Assembly (NCBI GenBank): GCA_900491605.1
Contig: UESW01001666.1
Span: 1 to 64,000, forward strand
DNA length: 64,000 nucleotides
Direction: 5' to 3'
DNA from: Calamus simplicifolius
Taxonomy: Eukaryota > Streptophyta > Magnoliopsida > Arecales > Arecaceae
Shown here: positions 1 through 9,489 of the stretch, in pieces
Position numbering within the stretch: the stretch's first letter is position 1
Layout: each line of letters opens with the position of its first letter
Notes under the pieces: model-generated
Databases searched by the model: none
What the model was told of the DNA's origin: nothing
Seen by the model: the letters and a program-made list of their open reading frames with translations, nothing else
Program-made: the position numbers and the translations under genes

Positions 1-169
1 CGGACTGCCAGGCCTGCTGCCACTCGTGCCAAATACCCTCTGGCACGTGCGCAGGACGCTGACCCGATGACCTCCAACGATGAAGCATGTCGGAGTATCG
101 GCGTCGCGTCAGAGCCTCCCATGCTGCCCTAATGGCATCATGGCTGGCAGGATCCCACGTAAACTTTTT
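1..169 (-). pseudogene. TNPA-like gene, exon with Transposase_24-type domain (partial)
   Basis: The minus strand reads KKFTWDPASHDAIRAAWE followed by an RRRYSDMLHRWR stretch and a Trp-rich tail. This matches the plant Ptta/En/Spm Transposase_24 family, the second (DNA-binding) gene of CACTA elements. A splice acceptor (TTTTAATGCAG) ends just above 169, joining the exon at 255-381. The exon runs off the window. It is open as far as visible, but the rest of the gene cannot be judged. Confidence 0.7.
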
Positions 170-254
170 CTGCATTAAAATAAACAGTTAGTTTCTGAAT
201 TTATTAAGATTAAGAAATTTTATATCACTGATAAATTGTATTTAATAAGTTTAC

Positions 255-381
255 CTGAAACTCAGAAAAATAAAACTCCCTCGTGGCTGGAGATACGTGG
301 CGCCAATCGTAGCCACTGGGATCTGCACGCCTCTGAAATACGGCGCTGATGTGGCTGGATACATGATGCTGCTCAATGAAT
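255..381 (-). CDS. TNPA-like gene, internal exon
   Basis: The minus strand encodes a segment ending WRHVSPATREFYFSEFQ, closed by a GT donor at 253-254 and preceded by a TTAACAG acceptor just above 381. Splicing to the exon at 1-169 gives FQ-KKFTWDP, the expected continuity of the Transposase_24 family. It belongs with the exons at 1-169 and 453-674 as the second gene of the CACTA element. Confidence 0.6.
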
Positions 382-452
382 CTGTTAAAAAAATGCATGT
401 TTATAAGTAATTGACTTAAAAACATAAACATATATTTTTAATTAGTATATAC

Positions 453-674
453 TTACATCCCCTGAGCATCAAGTCGAAGTACGGTGCGGCCGATGGTGGA
501 AGAACTCTCGGAGGTATGTGCCGATCGGCTGGATGGTAATACTGCTGGAGAGATCGAAGGCTGTGCTGCTGGAGATCCAAACTCTCCATCTCCGACGCTC
601 ATGTGATCTGATGCAGCAGGGCTACGTCCCTGCTCACTCCGTATGTCGTCGGTAGATCTACCTCTGCCCGTCAT
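453..674 (-). CDS. TNPA-like gene, first exon (Ser/Pro-rich N-terminus)
   Basis: The reading frame starts at an ATG at 674 (MTGRGRSTDD) and runs through a Ser/Pro/Ala-rich, low-complexity stretch to VLRLDAQG, where a GATGTAAGT donor lies. The N-termini of TNPA-like proteins are typically disordered and poorly conserved, so assignment rests on position: directly upstream of the Transposase_24 exons on the same strand and downstream of the TNPD-like gene. Confidence 0.5.
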   Translation of the reverse strand: MTGRGRSTDDIRSEQGRSPAASDHMSVGDGEFGSPAAQPSISPAVLPSSRSAHTSESSSTIGRTVLRLDAQGM

Positions 675-776
675 ACTGAAAATACTAAAGATTCACACAA
701 TTAAATTACGATTAATGATTGACTATGTAAAATTTAACACTTATAAAAAAAGTTAAATTTTAAAAAACCTCTATGT

Positions 777-1450
777 TTAATCGGTGTCATTTGTTTCGTG
801 AAATGTTGGTTCAACATCCGATGCCGTATCGGATTGCGATTCAGTTTCATTATCATCGGAAGGAAACCGAACATTTGCATCCGCAATTTCTTGGACATCA
901 CCATTTGGATCTCTAAGTGATGTTTCAGGAGCCCTTGTGTCGTCCTCAATTGCATGCATTTCCATCTCATCCTCTTGAAATGCAGGGCACTCGGCTGATT
1001 GACTTGATGAACTCTCCTCTAATACGATTGTTGAACGTGGGACGATTTTAGAAACGGCCCACCAATCTCGCTTGTCGTTGCGCAAACTTGGATATCCGCA
1101 GTAAAAGACTTGCTGAGCTTGGGATGCAAGGATGAATGGGTCATATTTCTGCAATCTTCGTCGATGGTTCACTTCAACCAAATTGTAGTCGTTATGAACC
1201 CTTTTGCCCACAGGAACTATCGGATCGAACCAATCACAACGAAACAATACGGTTCGTTTCATAGGCCAACCGGGATATCAACTTCAACCACCTCTACTAA
1301 CTTTCCATAATAATCCTGCATATTTGCTCCAACACTTTCTCCTTTAACACACACGCCCCAGTTCTGCGTGCCTCTTGAAGCTGCTAATCGTTCAATCTGA
1401 AATTTGTACCCATTTACAAAATAGCCAGTAGAGGTTGTTACGGTCTTCAA
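777..1450 (-). CDS. CACTA transposase, DUF4216 region
   Basis: The frames at 1259-1450 and 777-1262 abut and together give a DUF4216-type domain. The first includes TGYFVNGYKFQIERLAASR and QNWGVCVKG. The second includes the hallmark VLFRCDWFDP and a QAQQVFYCGYPS-type stretch, then a long acidic C-terminal tail rich in Glu, Asp and Ser up to the stop near 777. DUF4216 is the usual C-terminal accessory domain of CACTA TNPD transposases. No internal stop is seen. Confidence 0.8.
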
Positions 1451-1662
1451 TGGCCATTGCGATAGACATTTAATGAAAATATTGTCGGTTGTGGACCATG
1501 GACCGTTGACCTATAAATTAATAAGCTATTCACATCCAATTCAAAAAATAAAGCCATTATCGAAATTGATTGAGTGATACTACTCACAAATTCATAAAAC
1601 CAGTAAGCAAACTCCGTTTCTAACTTCTGCCCAATTGCAACTTGACTGATGTCGGGATTCAT
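1447..1662 (-). CDS. CACTA transposase, linker exon between DUF4218 and DUF4216
   Basis: The minus-strand frame NPDISQVAIGQKLETEFAYWFYEFV matches the conserved linker between DUF4218 and DUF4216 in plant CACTA transposases (an EF-x-x-W-F core). It then runs into AT-rich sequence that looks like an intron. A GT donor after the WFYEFV segment is plausible. Exact exon limits are uncertain. Confidence 0.6.
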   Translation of the reverse strand: MNPDISQVAIGQKLETEFAYWFYEFVSSITQSISIMALFFELDVNSLLIYRSTVHGPQPTIFSLNVYRNGH

Positions 1663-1782
1663 CTGTCGTTGTCTATCACAAACATCCTTATGGGATGAAA
1701 AGGATGAAAACTATGTTAGAAATTAAATATTATGGTATATTGTAATTTAAATTAAATTTCAATTTAGCATTGAAGTATACAC

Positions 1783-2084
1783 TTACTCAATATATGGATC
1801 GACTTCTCTACAGTTCATTAGGATGTAATAATGTGCTGCATTATACTCCATATCGCTAAGATTTCTTGACTTCTGCCCACCAAATGAACGGCCGATAGCT
1901 TTAAAAATTGATATTCTACCGTCATTAGCTTCTCTTTCGTCCACACATACGTCATCGTTACGACCATGATTTCGGCTCCTCGTGTGGACGTGACCCTCAA
2001 AGTAATGCGAGGCAAAAGCTGAAACTTCTTCGACCAAGTGTGCATTGCATATAGAACCTTCAACCCTTGCCTTATTACGCACAT
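1783..2084 (-). CDS. CACTA transposase, DUF4218 second half
   Basis: The frame carries NKARVEGSICNAHLVEEVSAF, the conserved end of DUF4218 in CACTA TNPD proteins, then a His/Arg-rich segment and MEYNAAHYYILMNCREVDPYIE. A short intron (about 2085-2198) separates it from the first DUF4218 exon. The frame is open, suggesting recent constraint or recent insertion. Confidence 0.75.
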
Positions 2085-2198
2085 TATTTTTTAACTTCTT
2101 AAGATACCTATATGTAAAGTTGCAACAAAAAATTAACCAATTTTCTCAAGCAATGAAATAATATTTGAAATGTCAACATATCTTAATGATGTATATAT

Positions 2199-2540
2199 TT
2201 ACCTCTCGAAAGGATACATCCAGCGATACTGCACGGGACCAGCTATGCTCGCTTCGTATGGCAAGTGAACCGGTAAATGCTCCATTGAGTCAAAAAAACT
2301 GGGAGGAAATATTCGCTCAAGCTTGCATAAAATAATTGGAATTTCCTCCTCAAGCCTTGCCATGGATGCAGAAGTAATGACTGCGGCAGATAACTCCTTG
2401 AAGAATAAGCTGAGCTCCGTAATTGCCTTCCAGACATGTTGCGGAAGCAACTCACGAAAAGCTATAGGTAATAACCGTTGCATGAAAACATGGCAGTCAT
2501 GACTCTTCATGCCGAACAACTTGAGCTTATGCATGTCCAC
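2199..2540 (-). CDS. CACTA transposase, DUF4218 first half
   Basis: The exon contains LKLFGMKSHDCHVFMQRLLP, LEEEIPIILCKLERIFPPSFF and a final GPVQYRWMYPFER, all signatures of DUF4218. The domain is complete here. Directly upstream (2541-2708) only about 170 bases precede Transpos_assoc, so the roughly 1.5-kb TNP2 (Transposase_21) domain expected between them is missing. Confidence 0.85.
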   Translation of the reverse strand: MDMHKLKLFGMKSHDCHVFMQRLLPIAFRELLPQHVWKAITELSLFFKELSAAVITSASMARLEEEIPIILCKLERIFPPSFFDSMEHLPVHLPYEASIAGPVQYRWMYPFER

Positions 2541-2708
2541 ACACCTACCGATATTTGAGTAGCGATTTATGCTTTTATAATCGATAAGTCAACTTGCAAT
2601 GATTTTATCATGAGATCATTCCATAATATGGATTGAATCTCATTAAGAGGGTGGGAATTGAATATGCCACATGATTCAGTTAATTTTTTACATTGCACCT
2701 TAACAGTT

Positions 2709-2891
2709 TTACATCTCTGTAGGCTTTATTCTGACACCTGTGAAGTTGCATGGGCACCTAATCCTAGGCCCATCCATCCATTCAGGTTGGCTACATGCAA
2801 ATGCGATAAATTCTTCCAATCCATTCAGAAAATCTGGATTAAGCAAGCCATCTTTTATCCTTGCATACATCCACGAGCGAGCCCCGCTCAT
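2709..2891 (-). pseudogene. CACTA transposase N-terminal Transpos_assoc domain
   Basis: The minus-strand frame reads SWMYARIKDGLLNPDFLNGLEEFIAFAC then RIRCPCNF. This matches the Transpos_assoc zinc-binding-like domain at the N-terminus of TNPD transposases, with Cys residues at the expected places. It is followed by degenerate sequence rather than the transposase core, so I call the gene internally deleted. Confidence 0.75.
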
Positions 2892-3263
2892 TTTTGACCG
2901 ACTTATACAATTTCTGGTAAACCATTAAAGGAAACCACATTATAAAACTATATTAGCATTACTAAATATATAAATTATTTCTTTTACACAACTAAGGTTA
3001 ATAACAACCATTTAAATAATTTATAACTAAACCAATTTTTTTTAGACAACTAAGGTCCCTACCCTGCAAGGCCGGGCCACGGCTACGATCCTTGGCGTGC
3101 TAGCAAGGACCGAGGCACAGGTTCATGCCAGGCTAATGCTAGGGCTTGAGTTCGGGTCGGGCCGCAAGGCGGTCCGTTTAATCATGAGACTTCACAAGCA
3201 TTCAAGTGTCCTAAATTAATTCTACCTTCACTCCATGTCTAAAAGGTAAGGCCCTATCCCATT

Positions 3264-3465
3264 CAAGAATATTTTTTGTGATATGTTATTCTGCTATTAA
3301 TTATCATCGATCGGTTACGTTGAAATTTCGCAGCATTTCCCCATATGTTCTCCTAAATGTGTGGCATATATGCCACACTAGGAGAACGTATGAGCAAATA
3401 CAAACCGCAATCTCACCCAACGATGATTAATAGCAGACTAACATATCGCAAAAAATATTCTCAAA
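3264..3465. repeat. CACTA subterminal long inverted repeat (hairpin)
   Basis: Arms of about 100 bases mirror each other around a perfect 20-base palindrome at 3359-3378 (GTGTGGCATA and its complement). GTTCTCCTA pairs with TAGGAGAAC. The outer parts, including a TATTTTTTGYGATATGTTA segment, pair with a few mismatches. It lies between the transposase gene and the TIR. Confidence 0.8.
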
Positions 3466-3540
3466 CTGTCCACCAGGACAATTTGAGAATTTGCAAGACT
3501 AAGTCTTACAAATTCTCAAACGGGTCTAAAGGTTATAGTG
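3457..3540 (-). repeat. CACTA 5' TIR and two short terminal hairpins
   Basis: The TIR is CACTATAACC read inward from 3540. Next to it, 3482-3520 is a 39-base palindrome with one mismatch per arm, and 3457-3490 is a second hairpin with 15-base arms and a 4-base loop. Both are built from ATTCTCAAA and its complement, the kind of repeated subterminal motif that TNPA-type proteins bind. Confidence 0.75.
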
Positions 3541-4199
3541 CTGTGATTAATAATATGGAAATCCGAAGACAATCGAACTTATGCTTGTTATTCTTAACTT
3601 CTTGTCAATTATACATATAGGAATAATATATATAGTCACTGACTTCTTAAGATTATTATGTCGAATATAAATGTTTGTGAAGACTAAAATATAAATCATT
3701 GAAACTACTAATTTGTTGCTGAAAATTAAATAATAATACAACAAGACTTTCTATCTAGCATTACATAATTTAATGCATCATTCAATTTGAAGCAGAATGT
3801 AAATAATCAAGACATAACAATTGTAAATAACTACAAATGCACAAATATTATTGCATAAACAACTATAAAGAAATGAAAAGCTATGACTGCAATTTTGAAA
3901 TTAGATAATCTAAAGAGTTATGGTTAATGAGCTAAATTAGTTGACCTAAATAGCTAAGCTAATTCAGCTCGACCTATCTAAAGAGTTTTGATTGATGATC
4001 TAAAGAGACAAGGTTGATTGTCTAAAATCTGATAAGCTAAATTAATTGACCTAATAGCTACGATTTATGAGTTTAATCAGTTGATTTAAAAAGAGTCATG
4101 ATTGATGAGCTAAATCAGTCTATCCAAAGAGCTACGACTAATGACATAAATTAATTAATTTATAACTAATCTAATAAAAAATTAGATTAGTAGTCACAT
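3541..4199. other. AT-rich sequence with degenerate GAGCTAAAT repeats
   Basis: I see no gene. From about 3900 to 4150 a loose repeat recurs about every 60 bases, containing variants of GAGCTAAATTAGTTGACCTA and AAAGAGTTATGATTGATGA. Its origin is not recognised. Confidence 0.5.
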
Positions 4200-4790
4200 T
4201 TTTTAAAAAAATTAAGTTGCCCATGTTTTAAAATATATTTATTTTTTTTATATTTATCATCAAATTATTTGAAAATATTTTTAAAAATAATAAAATATGA
4301 TAGAATCTAATTTTTTTGTGTTAATTTTTTTTCAAGAGTGTTAATTTTTTTTTATTGAAGGGGCCGGGGGGTGGGGAAAACCCCCCTAGCTGTTACTTTT
4401 TTAAAAAAAATTTAAGTTGCCCATGTTTTAAAAATATATTTATATTTTTTATATTTATCATCAAATTATTTGAAAATATTTTTAAAAATAATATGATAGA
4501 ATCTAATTTTTTTATGTTAATTTTTTTCAAGAGTGTTAATTTTTTTTTATTGAAGGGGCTGGGGGGTGGGGAAAACCCCTAGCTGTTACTTTTTTAAAAA
4601 AAAAATTAAGTTGCCCATGTTTTGAAAATATATTTATTTTTTTATATTTGTCATCATATTATTTGAAAATAATTTTAAAAAAATAAAATATGATAGAATC
4701 TAATTTTTTGTTAATTTTTTTGAGTGTTAATTTTTTTTTAATTGAAGGGGCCGGGGGTGGGGAAAAGCCTCCTAGCTGATATATATATAT
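4200..4790. repeat. Three tandem ~196-bp repeats
   Basis: The anchor GTTGCCCATGTTTT recurs near 4219, 4416 and 4610, a spacing of 194-197 bases. Each unit goes from an AT-rich body to a G-run segment (GGGGTGGGGAAAACCCC type) and then AGCTGTTACTTTT. The G-run segment resembles that in the GC-rich repeats directly downstream. Confidence 0.85.
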
Positions 4791-4797
4791 ATATATA

Positions 4798-5300
4798 TTT
4801 GGCCTGGCTACCGTGGCCAGGCCACGGCCGGCGTGGCCGGAGAAGACGAACGGGGGGGGGTGGGGAAAACCCCCCCCATAACTGATTTTTTTTTTTTTGG
4901 TGGCCAGGCCACGGCAGCGGCCGTGGTCGGAGAAGACGGCCTCGGCCGTGGCCGTAGAAGACGAAGGGGGGTGGGGAAACCCCCCCAAACTATTTTTTTT
5001 TTGGTGGCCTGGCCACCGTGGCCAGGCCACGACAGCGGCCGTGGCCGGAGAAGACGAAGGGGGGGTGGAGAAAACCCCTCCCAAACTGTAATTTTTTTTT
5101 AGTGGCCTGGCCACCGTGGCCAAGCCACGGCCGGCCACGGCAGCGGCCGTGGCTGGAGATGACGGCCACGGCCATGGCCGTGGCCGGAGAAAACGAAGGG
5201 GGTGGGGAAAACGCCCCCCAAACTGTAATTTTTTTTTTGGTGGCCTGGCCACCGCGGCCAGGCCACGGCAGCGGCCGTGGCCGTGGCCGGACCCTATTTG
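4798..5300. repeat. GC-rich tandem repeats (TGGCCACCGTGGCCAGGCCA type)
   Basis: About four to five units of roughly 95-135 bases alternate a GC-rich palindromic block (GGCCTGGCCACCGTGGCCAGG) with GGCCGTGGCCGGAGAAGACG, a G/C-run and a poly-T tract. Open frames across them on both strands are by-products of composition. No protein family is recognisable. Confidence 0.8.
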
Positions 5301-5332
5301 TTTTTTAAAAAAATAGGAGGATGGGCTTACCT

Positions 5333-5490
5333 CGGTCGCGAGGGGACGCCGCCGGAGTGGGGGGAGCTTCCGTCGGGGGAGAGGACGGGGGTAATCGGAG
5401 GAGCGGAGGGACGGCGGCGGCTAGGGTAGGAATAGGAAGAAGAAGAGAAGGGAAGGGGGGGCCGGCCCGACCAAGCCTTAAATAGGGTGA
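5333..5490 (-). promoter_or_regulatory. Promoter-like region with 5' exon and splice donor
   Basis: Reading leftward on the minus strand, CTATTTAAGGC (TATA-like, about 5478-5488) is followed by a pyrimidine-rich leader, a GC-rich stretch like a plant 5' untranslated exon, and GACCGAGGTAAGCCC, a strong splice donor near 5333. It sits next to the GCGTCGC subterminal repeats, where CACTA elements place their gene promoter. No downstream exon is recognised. Confidence 0.45.
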
Positions 5491-6390
5491 TTAGCGACAC
5501 AATATATGCGTCGCTAATCACTCGCTATTTTTTTATTATTATTATGGATTAGCGATGCAACAATGCGTCGCAAATCCATCCTTACTTTGGCTTTTTTATT
5601 ATTTTATGCAAAACTTAGCGATGCAAATAATTGCGTCGCTAATGAGTCGCTAACTTGGCGCCAATGTCCTGTGGGAAAATAATTTTTATTTTCTAGAAAA
5701 TTGCGTCGCAAATGCGTCGCAATATTTTTTAAATATTTTTGACTGATAAAATTTATATTTTCTGAAAATAATTGTGATGCAAATATTGCGTCGCAATGTT
5801 TTTTAAAATTTTTTAATTACATTTATTTTTCTCAAAAAAAATTGCGTATTAAAAATTATTTTCTTTGGAAAATTTTTTTATTACATTTATTTTCTTAAAA
5901 ATATTGCGATGCAATAAATGCGTCGCAATATTAAAAATTATTTTCTCTGAGAAAATTATTTTTATTTCTAGGAAATTGTGTCACAAACGCGTCGCAATAT
6001 TTTTTAAATATTTATAACTCATAAAATTTATATTTTTGAAAATAATTGTGACACAAATAAAGCATCACAATGTTTTTTTTAAAATTTTTAATTATATTTA
6101 TTTTTCTAAAAAACATTGCGATGCAAAAATGCATCGCAATATTAAAAATTGTGTTCTTCGGAAAAATTATTTTTAGGAAACTGCGTCGCTAATGCATCGC
6201 AATATTTTTTTAATAAGTATAACTGATAAAAATTATATTTTTTAAAATAATTGTGATGCACATATTGCGTCGCAATGTTTTTAAAATTTTTTAATTACTA
6301 TTATTTTTCTTAAGAACATTGCGACGTAATAAATGCGTCGCAATATTAAAAATTATTTTATCTGAAAAATTATTTTTATTTTCTAGGAAA
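5486..6390. repeat. AT-rich GCGTCGC repeat array, left block
   Basis: AT-rich DNA has recurring motifs TTGCGTCGCAAT, TAGCGATGCA and GCGTCGCTAA every few tens of bases. Many CpG sites are decayed to TG or CA forms (e.g. GCATCGCAAT), as expected in methylated plant repeats. Confidence 0.8.
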
Positions 6391-6399
6391 TTGCATCGA

Positions 6400-8320
6400 T
6401 CGATCGGACCGATCTCCAATGATCCGACGATTGCGATCGATCCAAGCCTTGATCCCGATCGGCCACGACCGATCCCGGACCATGGTGATCGGTCTGAGAT
6501 CGGCGACGATCCGACGGTTGCGATCGATCCAAGCCCTGATCGATCCCGATCGGCGATGAACGATCTCGAACCGTCGCGATCGATCCGATCGACGACGATC
6601 CGACGGTTGCGATCGATCCAAGCCGTGATCCCGATCGGCCACGACCGATCCCGGACCATTGCAATCGGTCCGAGATCGCTGACGATCCGACGGTTGCGAT
6701 CGATCCAAGCCCTAATCGATCCTGGTCGGCGATGAACGATCTCCGACCGTCACGATCGATCCGATCAGCAACGATCCGACGGTTGCGATCGATCCAAGCC
6801 ATGATCCCGATCGGCCACGATCGATCCCGGACCGTTGCAATCGGTCCGAGATCGCCGACGATCCGACGGTTGCGATCGATCCAAGCCATGATCCCGATCG
6901 GCCACGACCGATCCCGGACCTTTGCGATCAGTCCGAGATCGCCGACGATCCGACGGTTGCGATCGATCCAAGCCCTGATCGATCCCGATCGGCGATGAAC
7001 GATCTCAGACCGTCGCGATCGATCCAATCTCCAACGATCCGATGGTTGCGATCGATCCAAGCCGTGATCCCGATCTTCCATGACCGATCTCGGACCGTGG
7101 CAATCGGACCGATCGGCGATGATCCGACGGTTGCCATCGATCCAAGCCGTGATCCCGATCGGCCACGATCGATCCCGGACCTTTGCGATCGGTCCGAGAT
7201 CGCTGACGATCCGACGGTTGTGATCGATCTAAGCCCTGATCGATCCCGGTCGGCGATGAATGATCTCAGACCGTCGTGATTGATCTGATCGGCAATGATC
7301 TGACGGTTGCGATCGATCCAAGCCATGACCCCGATCAGCCACGACCGATCCTGGACCGTTGCAATCGGTCCAAGATCACCGACGATCCGACGGTTGCGAT
7401 CGATCCAAGTCCTGATCCCGATCGGCCATGACCGATCTCGGACCATGGCGATCGGTCTGATCGCCAACGATCCGACGGTTGCGATCGATCCAAGCCGTGA
7501 TCCCGATCGGCCACGACCGATATCAGACCATGGCGATCGGCGATGATCCGACGGTTGCGATCGATCCAAGCCCTGATCCCGATCGGCCATGACCGATCTC
7601 GGACCGTGGCGATCAGTCTGATCGCCGATGATCCGACGGTTGTGATCGATCCAAGCCGTGATCCCGATCAGCCATGACCGATCTTGGACCGTGGCGATCG
7701 GTCCGATCGGCGATGATCCGACGGTTGCGATCGATACAAGCCATGATCCCGATCATCCACGACCGATCTCGGACCGTGGTGATCGGACCGATCAGCGACG
7801 ATCTGACGGTTGCCATCGATCCAAGCCGTGATCCCGATCTTTCACGACCGATCTCGGACCGCGGCGATCGGACCGATCGGCGACGATCTGACGGTTGCCA
7901 TCGATCCAAGCCGTGATCCCGATCGGCCAGGACCGATCCCGGACCTTTGCGATCGGTCCGAGATCGCCGACGATCCGACGGTTGCAATCGATCCAAGCCC
8001 TGATCTATCCTGATCGGCCACGACCGATCTCGGACCGCGGCGATCGGTCCGATCGGCGACGATCCGACGGTTGCGATCGATCCAAGCTGCGATCCCGATC
8101 GGCCACGACCAATCTCAGACCGTGGCGATCGGTCCGATCGCCGATGATCCGACGGTTGCGATCGATCGAAGCCATGATCGATCCCGGTCGGCGACGACCG
8201 ATCTCAGACCGTCGCGATAGATCCGATCGGCGACGACCCGACGGTTGAGATAGATCAAAGCCATGATCGATCCCGGTCGGCGACGACCGGGATCGGACCG
8301 TCGCGATCGATCCATTCGGC
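6400..8320. repeat. 87/89-bp GC-rich tandem array (about 22 units)
   Basis: GATCCGACGGTTGCGATCGA recurs at 6508, 6597, 6684, 6773, 6860 and 6947, spacings of 87 or 89 bases, and onward to about 8300. Units are full of CGATCGATC and GATCGG. Because 87 is a multiple of three, long open frames exist on both strands; these are by-products. The array is bounded on both sides by AT-rich GCGTCGC repeats. Confidence 0.9.
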
Positions 8321-8329
8321 GTCGCAATA

Positions 8330-9475
8330 TTTTATTTCATAATTCTTTTTAATATTTTTATAAAATTTATTTTTAAAAAAAACATTGCGACGCAAGTAGC
8401 TAAATAAAAAATTATTTTTATTAATTTACTGTTTTATTGCGTCGCTATTGCATCGCTATTTAACATAATTAATTTTTTAAAAAACATCATGACGCAAAGG
8501 CTTGCATCGCAATTTTTTAATTTGATAATTATATTATATAAAAATCAATTTTATTTAAAATAATTGCGACGCAATAAGTGCGTCGCAATTTTAAAACATA
8601 ATTTTCCTAATTTTTAGGTTTATTGCGTCGCTAATGCGTCGCTATTTAACATAATTAATTTTTTAAAAACATTGCGACGCACTGAGTTGTGTCGCAATAT
8701 TTTTTTCTCATAATTATATTTTATAAAAATTTATTTTATTTAAAATAATTGCGACGCAATAAGTGCGTCGCTAAATTAAAAATAATTTTTCTAATTTTCT
8801 GGTTTATTGCATCGCTAATGCGTCGCTATTTAATATAATTAAATTTTTTAAAAACATTGCGACACACTGAGTTGCGTCGTAATTATTTTTTCTCATATTT
8901 ATACTTTATTAAAATAAATTTTATTTAAAATAATTGCGATGCAGTTAATGCGTCGCTAAATTAAAAATAATTTTTTTAATTTTCTGGTTTATTGCGTCGC
9001 TAATGAGTCGCTATTTCACATAATTAATTTTTTTAAAATATTGCGACGCACTGAATTGCGTCGCAATATTTTTTTTCATATTTATATTTTATAAAAATTA
9101 ATTTTATTTAAATTATTTGCGATGTAATTGTTGCGTCGCTAAATTAAAAATAATTTTTCTAATTTTCTGGTTTATTGCGTCGCTAATGCGTCACTATTTA
9201 ACATATTTAATTTTTTTAAAAACATTGCGACGCACTGAGTTGTATCGCAATATTTTTTTCTCATATTTATATTTTATAAAAAATTAATTTAAAAATATTG
9301 CGATGCATTATTTGTGTCGCTAAATAAAAAATTAATTTTTTTATTTTTTTGGTTTAGTGAGTCGCTAATGCGTCGCTAATTGCGTCGTAATGTTTTGTTG
9401 TCATAGAAGCATCGCAAAGTGGTCACAATTTAGCGATGTAATGATGCGTCGCTAAATTTATGTTACTATTTTAAT
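8330..9475. repeat. AT-rich GCGTCGC repeat array, right block (~184-bp units)
   Basis: The segment GGTTTATTGCGTCGC recurs at 8617, 8801, 8986, 9169 and (variant) 9351, spacings of 182-185 bases. Each unit carries several GCGTCGC/GCGACGC sites. It runs to the TIR at 9489. Confidence 0.85.
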
Positions 9476-9489
9476 ATTTTTTTGTAGTG

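Larger units (their letters stand above)
1..3540 (-). mobile_element. CACTA (En/Spm) transposon, 5' portion
   Basis: The terminus reads CACTATAACC inward from 3540 on the minus strand. Internal genes match CACTA accessory domains in the usual order: Transpos_assoc, then DUF4218, then DUF4216, followed by a TNPA-like gene with a Transposase_24-type domain. The 3' TIR lies beyond the left edge. The TNP2 catalytic domain, normally between the first two domains, is absent, so the copy looks non-autonomous. Domain assignments are from family knowledge; no search was run. Confidence 0.85.
5486..9489. mobile_element. Second CACTA-type terminus with subterminal repeat arrays
   Basis: The right end reads TTTTTTTGTAGTG at 9477-9489, i.e. 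CACTACAAAAAAA inward on the minus strand, a standard CACTA TIR. Inside it lie dense copies of GCGTCGCAA and TTGCGACGCA, typical TNPA-type subterminal repeats, split by a GC-rich tandem array. I find no matching left TIR between 3541 and 5486, so the element is either truncated or extends left through the promoter-like region. Confidence 0.6.

Noticed and set aside
4659..5308. Frames up to 197 codons over the GC-rich repeats
   Set aside because: Repeat composition only; open in several frames and full of homopolymer runs.
6291..8327. Long open frames (up to 232 codons) on both strands over the 87-bp array
   Set aside because: The unit length is a multiple of three, so stops are avoided in several frames at once; the products are repeated Asp/Arg/Ser-rich strings with no family signature.
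8430..9400. CRISPR-like array
   Set aside because: Regular repeats are present, but unit length (~184), AT-rich similar spacers and the eukaryotic transposon context rule it out.
3536..9489. A single CACTA element bounded by TAGTG at 3540 and 9489
   Set aside because: Both ends are in the same orientation (right ends), so they cannot be the two termini of one element.
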